A DNA stretch of 15,131 bases from Gammaproteobacteria bacterium (GCA_029288195.1 JARFPR010000515.1:1-15131), one strand, 5' to 3'; counted from the stretch's first letter, positions 7,868 through 14,894 are shown. Notes: a model not told the origin generated them from the sequence alone. Made by a program: numbers and translations.

Positions 7868-8290
7868 ATGGAAAACGAATTCCCCGATATCGAAGTTAGT
7901 AATAACGGCGACGAGTTCAGTAAATGTGATCTCTGCACCAATTCGAAGTGTTGCACCTACGTGACACAACAAATCGATACGCCGCGCTCAAAGTACGACT
8001 TTGAAATTTTACTCTGGCAGGTATCGCATAATGGCGTTGGCACCTACAAGGATGATGATGGCTGGTTCGTGATATTCGAGGCACGCTGCCAGCATTTACT
8101 CGGTGACGGGCGCTGCAATATATATGAAATTCGCCCAACCATCTGCCGGTCTCATAGCAACGATTACTGCGAGTACGATGCCCCTGCCGAAGACGGTTTT
8201 GATCTCTACTTCCCAGACTACGATTCGCTACTGCAGTACTGCAAGAAAAAATTCAAGCGCTGGACAACCGGTAATCCTCCACCCTCCTAG
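7868..8290 (+). CDS. YkgJ-family cysteine cluster protein
   Basis: A 140-residue protein of the CxCC/YkgJ (UPF0153) type, a family predicted to bind a metal or Fe-S cluster; its function is not established. Nine cysteines are visible: C20-x2-C23-x4-C28-C29 near the N-terminus, then C74-x8-C83-x9-C93-x7-C101 in the segment CQHLLGDGRCNIYEIRPTIC, and C125. The GRCxIYxxRPxxCR signature is the hallmark of the family. No signal peptide or membrane helix is present. It starts 4 nt after hemF and is followed after 14 nt by the CREST gene, all on one strand, so cotranscription with hemF is likely. The start could also be leader-dependent, as no good Shine-Dalgarno sequence is seen. Confidence 0.85.
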   Translation: MENEFPDIEVSNNGDEFSKCDLCTNSKCCTYVTQQIDTPRSKYDFEILLWQVSHNGVGTYKDDDGWFVIFEARCQHLLGDGRCNIYEIRPTICRSHSNDYCEYDAPAEDGFDLYFPDYDSLLQYCKKKFKRWTTGNPPPS

Positions 8291-8304
8291 TCATAAAATT
8301 CAGG

Positions 8305-9069
8305 ATGGACGTTACCAGCAAATATCGTATCCTTATCGGGATCAGCGTGGTTGCGTTGGTGGCAGCGATTCTTGCACCGCGGATTGCACAGGACCCGCTC
8401 TATCACCAGTTTGCCGATCAAAACGCTTTCCTGTCGATTCCAAACACGCTGAACGTATTGACAAACCTGTTGTTTGGCTGGATAGGCATCGAGGGTCTTT
8501 ACCGCCTGTTACGGCGGGAATCTTTACGTATTGTTAACGAGGTGTATCCAGCCTACCTGTGTTTTTTTGCGGCCTTGATTCTGATTGCTGCAGGATCTGG
8601 TTACTACCACTGGATGCCCGACAACCAGACTTTGGTCTGGGATCGTTTACCGATGACGATCGCTTTCATGTCATTTTTTACAATAATGCTGGCCGAACGT
8701 ATTTCGGTTTCATTCGCACGAATGCTGTTCCCATTGCTTATTGGCATCGGTATCGCGAGCATTGTTTACTGGTATTTGAGCGAACAAAACAGCCAGGGAG
8801 ACCTGCGTCCATACGCATTAGTCCAGTTCCTGCCGATGCTGTTAATCCCGTCGATCCTGCTGCTTTTCAAGTCGAGCTACACGCGCAGCAGCGATATCTG
8901 GTGGTTTCTTGCCTGGTATCTGATCGCCAAGGTCTGCGAAGCCTTCGATGCAGAATTATTAAACTGGCTGAAGTTCCTTAGTGGTCATAGTCTGAAGCAT
9001 ATAGCGGCGAGTATTGCCTGCCTCGTGTTTCTGCGACACCTTCGTTTCAGGCAGACAGTTGACCCATGA
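8305..9069 (+). CDS. CREST-superfamily (alkaline ceramidase-like) membrane hydrolase
   Basis: A 254-residue polytopic inner-membrane protein with about seven to eight hydrophobic helices (roughly 8-28, 47-68, 82-99, 115-130, 138-157, 168-188, 198-213, 232-246). It carries the metal-hydrolase residues of the CREST superfamily (alkaline ceramidases, PAQR receptors, Per1): Ser98 and His102 in GSGYYHWMP, Asp113 in VWDRLPMT, and His228-x3-His232 in GHSLKHIAA. By analogy a Zn(II) held by three His would hydrolyse an amide or ester bond in a lipid. Whether the substrate is a ceramide is not shown; most gammaproteobacteria lack sphingolipids, so another lipid amide is possible. Its TGA overlaps the next ATG (ATGA), so it is coupled to the DUF523 gene. 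Confidence 0.8.
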   Translation: MDVTSKYRILIGISVVALVAAILAPRIAQDPLYHQFADQNAFLSIPNTLNVLTNLLFGWIGIEGLYRLLRRESLRIVNEVYPAYLCFFAALILIAAGSGYYHWMPDNQTLVWDRLPMTIAFMSFFTIMLAERISVSFARMLFPLLIGIGIASIVYWYLSEQNSQGDLRPYALVQFLPMLLIPSILLLFKSSYTRSSDIWWFLAWYLIAKVCEAFDAELLNWLKFLSGHSLKHIAASIACLVFLRHLRFRQTVDP

Positions 9070-9551
9070 AAAAAATCCTGGTCAGCGCGTGTTTGCTCGG
9101 TAACCCGGTTCGTTACGATGGTAGATCAAAAGCGCTGGATAGTAATGATTTAGACGCACTACTGGCGCAGGACCGGATTATCAGTTTTTGTCCCGAAATT
9201 GCCGGTGGTTTACCGGTGCCCCGTGCCGCAGCCGAAATTCAAGCCGGTGATGGCGATACAGTTGTTGCCGGGCAGGCACGGGTAATGACAACGGATGGTA
9301 CTGACGTCACCGATTATTTCCTGCTCGGCGCACAGCAGGCGCTGGCGCTGTGCCGCAAACACGATATAACGGTCGCAGTGTTGACCGAGTCGAGTCCTTC
9401 CTGCGGAAGCGGCCAGGTTAACGATGGCAGTTTCACTCGCACCGCGATCCCCGGCAGCGGCGTCACCACGGCCCTGTTGCGACAACACGGCATCACGGTA
9501 TTCAATCAGCAACAGCTCGAAGCGGCTTGCAGGCATTTGCAGAACAACTAG
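9066..9551 (+). CDS. DUF523 / TudS-type [4Fe-4S] protein (thiouracil desulfurase family)
   Basis: A 161-residue standalone DUF523 protein. The three conserved cysteines of the family are in place: Cys9 in VSACLLG, Cys42 in FCPEIAGGLPVPR, and Cys113 in TESSPSCGSGQV. In the characterised member TudS these hold a [4Fe-4S] cluster that removes sulfur from thiouracil; whether this protein has the same substrate is inference. The E. coli relative YbgA carries a fused DUF1722 domain, absent here. The ATG overlaps the stop of the CREST gene by 4 nt. It is the last gene of the hemF-led run; a 105-nt gap follows before the HD gene. Confidence 0.88.
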   Translation: MKKILVSACLLGNPVRYDGRSKALDSNDLDALLAQDRIISFCPEIAGGLPVPRAAAEIQAGDGDTVVAGQARVMTTDGTDVTDYFLLGAQQALALCRKHDITVAVLTESSPSCGSGQVNDGSFTRTAIPGSGVTTALLRQHGITVFNQQQLEAACRHLQNN

Positions 9552-9656
9552 TTGAAGGGAACCTCGATTACGCAGGAATCGTCGCAATATCGATTTACTC
9601 CGGCCAGTTCTTGATTCAGAATAAACCGCTAACAAAATCGTTTTTGGAGCAAGGCA

Positions 9657-10226
9657 ATGGCTACCCGGGACCAAAAACCTGACCAGATCATCGACTTCAT
9701 CCTGAATTTGTTCGCCCAACGCGGTGCCCGGGAATACATGGGCGAGGCAGTCACGATGTCGCAGCATATGGAACAAAGTGCGGCATGTGCCATTGCCGAT
9801 GGTGCCCCGGACAGCCTCGTAGTCGCTGCACTGCTGCATGATATTGGCCATTTTATCGGCGAGCATCCGATCGAATCCCTGGAAAACGGAATCGACAATC
9901 TTCACGAGGAAGCTGGCGCGCGCTACCTCGAACCTTTTTTCCCAGCATCGATCACCGAACCCATACGGCTGCACGTGGCAGCCAAGCGCTACCTTTGCGC
10001 AACCGATAAAGACTATTTCGGCGAACTGTCAGATGCCTCGGTCAATTCGCTGAAGGTTCAGGGCGGCCCGATGAGTCCTGCAGAAGTCGAACAGTTCGAA
10101 AGCAATCCTTATCACAAGCAAGCGGTAAAGCTTCGACTTTATGATGACGATGGCAAGGTCGCCGGCCTCGAGATCAAACCGGTAACCGAGTATCGCGCCA
10201 CGCTCGAAGCGCTCGTGGCAAACTGA
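9657..10226 (+). CDS. HD-domain mixed-valence diiron oxygenase, PhnZ/TmpB type
   Basis: A 189-residue cytosolic HD-domain protein. In the PhnZ/TmpB group such enzymes use an Fe(II)/Fe(III) pair and O2 to cleave the C-P bond of an alpha-hydroxyphosphonate, giving a carboxylate and phosphate. The full ligand set known from PhnZ is visible at nearly the same spacing: the lid residues Tyr27 and Glu30 (YMGEAVTMSQH), His37, His61-Asp62 (ALLHDIGHF), His83 (LHEEAGARYL), His106 (LHVAAKRYL) and an Asp at 163-165. Lys110 may bind the substrate phosphonate. GGAG at 9646-9649 lies 7 nt before the ATG. The gamma-butyrobetaine-hydroxylase-like gene starts 1 nt after its stop, the pairing expected for TmpA/TmpB or PhnY/PhnZ. 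Ordinary HD phosphohydrolases lack the Tyr-x-x-Glu lid. Family is fairly sure; the substrate is not. Confidence 0.82.
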   Translation: MATRDQKPDQIIDFILNLFAQRGAREYMGEAVTMSQHMEQSAACAIADGAPDSLVVAALLHDIGHFIGEHPIESLENGIDNLHEEAGARYLEPFFPASITEPIRLHVAAKRYLCATDKDYFGELSDASVNSLKVQGGPMSPAEVEQFESNPYHKQAVKLRLYDDDGKVAGLEIKPVTEYRATLEALVAN

Positions 10227-10227
10227 C

Positions 10228-11355
10228 ATGAACCATATCAAGGTATTTTCCTACAACGCAGCAGAATTGAGGATTGTCTGGGAGGATACCAGCGAGAGCC
10301 AGCTGCAGGCCGTCTGGTTACGCGATCACTGCCAGATGCCTGCCAGCCGCAACCCGGATAACGGACAACGCCTGCTGAACATCACCGATATCCCCGAGAA
10401 TATTGCGATAGCAGAAGTAAGCCTCGAAGACAGACGTTTGATCGTCCAGTTCACTCCGGATGGATATTGCACTGAATTCGACCTCGACTGGCTGTATGAC
10501 AACTGTTACAACCTTAATCCGCACAGCGACGATCGCAGTGAAGTGGGTAAGATTCTGTGGTCAGGTAAATCCTTCGAACAGGGTGTGCCACGCTACTCTT
10601 ACACCACGTTTTACGAGCAGCCTAAAAGCAGGCTTGCCGCGCTGCAGGTCGTCAAAGATTACGGCTTTGTTTTGCTCGACGCGGTGCCCAACAAAGCCGG
10701 TCAGCTGCTCAAGGTAATCGAGCAGTTTGGTTTTGTGCGTGAAACCAACTATGGCCCCTATTTCGAAGTGCAGACTAAAATCGATCCAAGCAATCTCGCT
10801 TACACCAACCTGGGCCTGGGTTGCCACCTTGACAATCCCTACCGCGACCCCGTCCCGGGAATCCAGCTATTACATTGCCTCGAGTCTTCTACCGAGGGAG
10901 GCGAATCGATATTGCAGGATGGTTTCATGGCGGCAAAAATTCTGCGCGATGAAGATTCGGATCATTTCGCGGTACTGAGTCAGAACTGGGTTAATTTTCG
11001 TTTCCGGGATAGCTCGGCGGATTTGCAGGCCAGGGTACCCTTGATCGAGGTTAACGATCTCGACGAGGTGATAAAAGTGCGCTTTAACAATCGTTCGATC
11101 GACACCATAAAACTGCCACCCTCAATCATGCAACAATTCTATGCGGCCTACCGTCACTACGCCGAAATTCTCGAACGCGAGGACCTGCAAATCGTCTTCA
11201 AACTGGAGCCTGGCGAGCTAATACTGTTCGACAACACCCGCATTTTACATGCACGTAAAGCCTATTCAGCGGGTGGTACTCGGCATTTACAGGGTGCTTA
11301 CAGCGATCTCGATGGCCTCTATAGCAGCCTGCGCAAGCTCGAAGCGAATTCGTGA
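10228..11355 (+). CDS. TauD/gamma-butyrobetaine hydroxylase-like Fe(II)/2-oxoglutarate dioxygenase (TmpA-like)
   Basis: A 375-residue non-haem iron dioxygenase. Residues 1-95 form the DUF971-like N-terminal domain (WLRDHCQMP ... DWLYDNCYN); residues 130-375 are the TauD fold. The facial triad is His200-x-Asp202 (GCHLDNPYRD) and His341 (NTRILHARKAY), with Arg352 (TRHLQGAY) for 2-oxoglutarate. Residues matching the aromatic cage of gamma-butyrobetaine hydroxylase are Tyr175, Phe179, Tyr192 and Tyr358, so a trimethylammonium substrate is plausible. Three of the four zinc ligands of that enzyme are missing (only Cys35 remains). Pairing with a PhnZ/TmpB-type gene favours hydroxylation of a phosphonate such as 2-(trimethylammonio)ethylphosphonate over carnitine synthesis. 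The stop overlaps the GTG start of the HAD gene (GTGA). Confidence 0.82.
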   Translation: MNHIKVFSYNAAELRIVWEDTSESQLQAVWLRDHCQMPASRNPDNGQRLLNITDIPENIAIAEVSLEDRRLIVQFTPDGYCTEFDLDWLYDNCYNLNPHSDDRSEVGKILWSGKSFEQGVPRYSYTTFYEQPKSRLAALQVVKDYGFVLLDAVPNKAGQLLKVIEQFGFVRETNYGPYFEVQTKIDPSNLAYTNLGLGCHLDNPYRDPVPGIQLLHCLESSTEGGESILQDGFMAAKILRDEDSDHFAVLSQNWVNFRFRDSSADLQARVPLIEVNDLDEVIKVRFNNRSIDTIKLPPSIMQQFYAAYRHYAEILEREDLQIVFKLEPGELILFDNTRILHARKAYSAGGTRHLQGAYSDLDGLYSSLRKLEANS

Positions 11356-12050
11356 AATACCGCGGTATTGTTTTCGACAAGGATGGTACCCTGCTCGACT
11401 TTAACCGCACCTGGTTGCCGGTTTATCGTTATGCCGCAAGGGAATTCGCCGCAGGCGACGCAGACCTGGAAGACCAGTTACTCACGCAACATGGCTACCA
11501 GCCTGAGCGAAATCGTTTTGTCGGCGGTAGCCTGCTCGCCGCTGGCAATAACCGGCAGATCGCGAGCGCGTGGGCCGAACAAATCGATAAGCCCGACCAA
11601 GTCGACGATATCAGCACCCGGCTTCACGAAATCTTTCACCACCAGGGATCATTGCATGCGACCCCGGTCAAGGGTCTCGCAAGTACGCTGAAACAACTGA
11701 GGCAATCCGGTAGAAAACTTGGCGTGGCAACTGCCGACAGTCACCAGGGTATTCTCAATACCCTGCAATCATTCGATGTCCTGAATGAATTCGATTACCT
11801 CGCCGGGTACGACAGCGGTCATGGCGTCAAGCCCGAGGCGGGTATGGTGCTCGCGTTTTGCGAACAACTTGCGCTTGATGTCGCAGCCGTGGTGGTGGTC
11901 GGTGACAATCGCCATGACATCGAGATGGGCAGAAATGCGAACGCCGGGCTCTGCATCGGGGTACTTACCGGCACCAGCACTCGCGGCGACCTCGAATCCA
12001 TCGCCGATATCGTACTCGAGGACATCAGCGAATTACCGGATGTAATCTAG
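11352..12050 (+). CDS. HAD-superfamily phosphatase, phosphoglycolate-phosphatase-like
   Basis: A 232-residue HAD hydrolase with an alpha-helical C1 cap (about residues 16-100). All four motifs are present: Asp9-x-Asp11 (FDKDGTLLD), Thr128 (GVATADS), Lys160 (GHGVKPEAGM) and GDNRHD at 184-189. This predicts a Mg2+-dependent phosphatase, or less likely a phosphonatase, acting on a small phosphorylated metabolite. Phosphonoacetaldehyde hydrolases use a cap Lys that I cannot identify here. The start is GTG, overlapping the dioxygenase stop (GTGA), so expression is coupled to the oxygenase pair and a role in the same pathway is likely. The 3' end interlocks with the convergent sulfurtransferase gene. 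Substrate unknown. Confidence 0.85.
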   Translation: MKYRGIVFDKDGTLLDFNRTWLPVYRYAAREFAAGDADLEDQLLTQHGYQPERNRFVGGSLLAAGNNRQIASAWAEQIDKPDQVDDISTRLHEIFHHQGSLHATPVKGLASTLKQLRQSGRKLGVATADSHQGILNTLQSFDVLNEFDYLAGYDSGHGVKPEAGMVLAFCEQLALDVAAVVVVGDNRHDIEMGRNANAGLCIGVLTGTSTRGDLESIADIVLEDISELPDVI

Positions 12051-12904
12051 TCGGTTACGACCGGCAATTCGCCGGGTAATCCCCATTCACACCAGGAACC
12101 ATCGTAAATCGCGAGGTTCTGGTAACCGCAATGGTGCACTGCAAATGCGATAACGCAGGCGGTCACGCCGGATCCACAGGTGCAGATTGTTTGTTGTCTG
12201 TCGGCGATCAGCGGCGCCATTATCACGCGGAGTTCGCTTTTCGATTTCAACAGGCCGTGTTCGAACATGTCCGCAAAGGGTAAATTTACCGCGCCAGGCA
12301 TATGTCCGCGTCGCAACCCCGGGCGCGGCTCCTCGGTTTCACCACTAAAACGCGGCGCAGGTCGGGCATCCAGCACGCAACTCGAATCATCGTCGAGTGC
12401 GGCGAGAACGGTCGCTGCATCGGCAATCAACTCCCGCTTCTTGGTTGCTACAAAATCGCCAGTCCGGTATTCAGGCACGCTGGATACACTCTCAACCGGA
12501 TACCCGGCCTCGTACCAGGCTACCAGTCCACCGTCGAGCAGGGCCACGTTTTCGCATCCCATCGCGCGCAGCATCCACCACGCGCGTGGACTCGAAAACA
12601 TGCCCATCGAGTCGTAGACCACGACCACGCTGTCCTGATTAAGACCCAGCGCCTGCAATTCACGGGTAAAAATCGCCTCGTCGGGCATCATGTGCGGTAG
12701 CTCCGTATCCGGAGCACAGATCTTGCGATCGAAATCAAAAAATCTCGCCCCGGGAATATGCGCCTGTTGCCATTCCACCAGGCCATCGCGACCGGTCGCG
12801 GGCATGTGCCAGCTGGCATCAAAAATAACCAGGTTTTCGGAGTCGAGATGCTGTTTCAACCAGTCCACACCGACCAGGGAATCGGGTAGTTGCAAAGTCG
12901 TCAT
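12047..12904 (-). CDS. sseA: 3-mercaptopyruvate sulfurtransferase (two-domain rhodanese)
   Basis: Transfers sulfane sulfur from 3-mercaptopyruvate to thiol acceptors or cyanide. The 285 residues contain an inactive N-terminal rhodanese domain (about 10-140, with the HIPGARFFDFD signature and RAWWMLRAMG) and a catalytic C-terminal domain (about 155-285, GHMPGAVNLPF). The active-site loop CGSGVTA with Cys243 is the mercaptopyruvate type, as in E. coli SseA, and differs from the basic CRKGVT-type loop of thiosulfate sulfurtransferases. I chose the ATG at 12904 (MTTLQLPDSLVGVDWL); a longer frame from 12955 starts with an unconvincing Trp/Cys-rich stretch and invades the divergent spacer. Its stop codon interlocks with that of the convergent HAD gene. 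Confidence 0.93.
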   Translation of the reverse strand: MTTLQLPDSLVGVDWLKQHLDSENLVIFDASWHMPATGRDGLVEWQQAHIPGARFFDFDRKICAPDTELPHMMPDEAIFTRELQALGLNQDSVVVVYDSMGMFSSPRAWWMLRAMGCENVALLDGGLVAWYEAGYPVESVSSVPEYRTGDFVATKKRELIADAATVLAALDDDSSCVLDARPAPRFSGETEEPRPGLRRGHMPGAVNLPFADMFEHGLLKSKSELRVIMAPLIADRQQTICTCGSGVTACVIAFAVHHCGYQNLAIYDGSWCEWGLPGELPVVTD

Positions 12905-12994
12905 AAAATAATCACCAGGCCGCCATGGCGCGCAACATATCCAATTGCACCACAACTGGCAAGCGGCAACCTCTGTCGCTATAGTGCGAGCGCC

Positions 12995-13864
12995 ATGAAC
13001 GATCTCTCAAAACGTAACGGGATAATATACGCGCTGGTAACTGCCTGTGGCCTCGGTGCAATTACCACGCTGGCTAAAATCTTTTACGCGGATGGCGGCA
13101 ATGCGTTAACCCTGATGTTGACGCGAACTCTTGCTTCGACCCTGATTTTCGGGTTACTGCTGCTGCTAAAGCAGGACAGCTTTAAAATAGAACCGGCGCA
13201 GCGCGCACCGTTGATTGCACTCGGGGTATTCTGGTCGGGTGGCATGATCTGCTACCTGGTCGCGGTCGAAACCATCAGCGTAAGTCTTGCCGTACTGATA
13301 TTCTACTTTTACCCGCTACTGGTACTCGCCTACTCGATTGTCAGTCGCCAGCTGCCGGCGTCCATTCCGCTGATCAGCCTGTTCCTCGGCGCCTTTATCG
13401 GTCTTTACCTGGCCTTGTCCGGCGGTGAAATCAGCGTTGATATCAACGGAATCCTGTTTGCAACGCTCGCGAGTTGCGGCGCGGCCTTCACCTTCGTCTG
13501 TGGCGCCCGCGTAGCCCCTGTCGTGTCCCCATTACTAATGACATTCTGGATCAACGCAATCGGCCTGCTGCTGATACTGCCCTTGATACCAGGCAGCTTC
13601 GCCGCAGCTGAGTCGTGGCAGGGAATCATCGCCCTTGGCACCGCCACATTGTGTTACCTGGTGGCCATCCTGAGCCAGTTCCAGGCACTGGCACGGCTGC
13701 CGGCCGCACGTGCCGCCTTCCTGTTAAACCTCGAGCCCGTAGTCTCGATATTGCTGGCATACCTGGTACTGAATGAAACCCTCAGTCTCATGCAAGCCTG
13801 CGGTGTGGTGCTGGTACTCACGACTATTATCCTTTCGCTCCGATTCCGGCCCGCCACCGCTTGA
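12995..13864 (+). CDS. EamA-family (DMT superfamily) transporter
   Basis: A 289-residue inner-membrane protein with ten predicted helices arranged as two EamA repeats (about 8-140 and 148-283). The first repeat contains RTLASTLIFGLLLL and the second NLEPVVSILLAYLVLNETLS, the E-P-V ... L-x-E-x motif typical of the family. Members export amino acids, metabolites or drugs; the substrate cannot be inferred here. The ATG at 12995 is preferred because the longer frame from 12890 would overlap the sseA start and add a hydrophilic leader. It is divergent from sseA across 90 nt. A weak promoter (CTGGCA at 12956, TATAGT at 12980-12985) would give an almost leaderless transcript. Confidence 0.88.
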   Translation: MNDLSKRNGIIYALVTACGLGAITTLAKIFYADGGNALTLMLTRTLASTLIFGLLLLLKQDSFKIEPAQRAPLIALGVFWSGGMICYLVAVETISVSLAVLIFYFYPLLVLAYSIVSRQLPASIPLISLFLGAFIGLYLALSGGEISVDINGILFATLASCGAAFTFVCGARVAPVVSPLLMTFWINAIGLLLILPLIPGSFAAAESWQGIIALGTATLCYLVAILSQFQALARLPAARAAFLLNLEPVVSILLAYLVLNETLSLMQACGVVLVLTTIILSLRFRPATA

Positions 13865-13916
13865 TCCGCAGACCAGATTCAGGCAATGTCGCTTTAATTT
13901 CAAAGGAGAAGTCCAT

Positions 13917-14891
13917 ATGACCAAGGCGATTCGAATTCACGAGGCCGGTGGCCCCGAAGTACTAAGCTGGGAAGAAATCGAGGTGGGTGATCCCGGGCAG
14001 GGCCAGGTTCGATTGCGGCAATCCGCCTGCGGTCTGAATTACATCGACGTTTACGGTCGCAGCGGCATGTACCCGGTCGGTGATCTGCCTGCGGTTATCG
14101 GCATGGAAGCTTCCGGTGTGGTGGAAGCGGTCGGCGACGGTGTCGAAGGTCTCGCCGAGGGGGATCGCGTTGCTTACCCGATGACGCTGGGTTCCTATGC
14201 CGAGGCACGCCTGATCGACGCCGACAAGCTGATCAAAATTCCAGACTCGATCAGCGATGAAACCGCGGCAGCGATGATGCTCAAGGGACTGACAGCACAT
14301 TATCTGCTGTTCAGGACCTACCCGGTAAAGGCCGGGGATAGCATACTGGTTTACGCTGCTGCCGGCGGCGTCGGCCTGATTCTGTGCCAGTGGGCCAACC
14401 AGTTAGGGGCTAACGTGATTGGATGCGTCGGCTCGGAAGAAAAAGCGCAACTCGCGAGGGATCATGGTTGTCATCACACCATTCTTTACCGCGACGAGGA
14501 TATCCCCGGCCGGGTCCGGGAAATTACCTCCGGCGTCGGTGTCGCGGCGGCCTATGATTCGATTGGCAAAGCGACCTTTGAGAAGTCCCTGGATTCACTA
14601 CGCCCATTCGGTGTACTCGCGACTTATGGCAACGCAAGCGGGCCGGTAGACCCCTTCAGCCCGCAGATACTGGCCGGCAAGGGCTCTTTATATGTAACTC
14701 GACCCACGCTGGCGACACATATCTCTACCCGCGAATTGCTCGAGGAAGGTGCCCAGCGGTTGTTTAGTGCGGTTGAAAGCGGCCAGGTCAGGATTAGCAT
14801 CAACCAGACCCTGCCCCTGGCCGACTGCGCTGAAGCACATCGCCAGCTCGAAGCTCGCGAAACAACGGGTTCAACGGTACTAAAAATCTAA
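13917..14891 (+). CDS. qor: NADPH:quinone oxidoreductase (zinc-less MDR family)
   Basis: Reduces quinones with NADPH in the cytosol; a zinc-free medium-chain dehydrogenase of the zeta-crystallin type. The 324 residues compare with 327 in E. coli Qor. Visible features are MTKAIRIHEAGGPEVL, CGLNYIDVYGRSGMYP (the quinone-reductase signature), GMEASGVVEAVGDGV, GDRVAYPMTLGSYAE, the NADPH-binding AAAGGVG and the conserved C-terminal RETTGSTVL. No structural-zinc cysteine cluster is present. AAGGAG at 13903-13908 lies 8 nt before the ATG, the best ribosome binding site in the window, which fixes the start; an earlier in-frame ATG at 13773 would overlap the EamA gene. It is followed by terminator-like hairpins. 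Confidence 0.94.
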   Translation: MTKAIRIHEAGGPEVLSWEEIEVGDPGQGQVRLRQSACGLNYIDVYGRSGMYPVGDLPAVIGMEASGVVEAVGDGVEGLAEGDRVAYPMTLGSYAEARLIDADKLIKIPDSISDETAAAMMLKGLTAHYLLFRTYPVKAGDSILVYAAAGGVGLILCQWANQLGANVIGCVGSEEKAQLARDHGCHHTILYRDEDIPGRVREITSGVGVAAAYDSIGKATFEKSLDSLRPFGVLATYGNASGPVDPFSPQILAGKGSLYVTRPTLATHISTRELLEEGAQRLFSAVESGQVRISINQTLPLADCAEAHRQLEARETTGSTVLKI

Positions 14892-14894
14892 TTA

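Noticed and set aside
9210..9974. Long open frame (254 codons) on the minus strand across the DUF523 and HD genes
   Set aside because: It lies antisense to two genes with clear family motifs, its translation shows no domain, and it spans their intergenic gap.
10228..11355. Annotation as a carnitine-biosynthesis gamma-butyrobetaine hydroxylase
   Set aside because: Not excluded, but no carnitine gene is nearby, the zinc ligands are lost and the partner gene is a PhnZ/TmpB-type oxygenase.
12905..12955. 17-residue N-terminal extension of sseA
   Set aside because: Trp/Cys-rich sequence unlike rhodaneses; MTTLQLPDSLVGVDWL at 12904 fits the family.
12890..12994. 35-residue N-terminal extension of the EamA transporter
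   Set aside because: It would overlap the divergent sseA start and add a hydrophilic leader before the first helix.
13773..13916. 48-codon N-terminal extension of qor
   Set aside because: It overlaps the end of the EamA gene; the strong AAGGAG and the family N-terminus fix the start at 13917.
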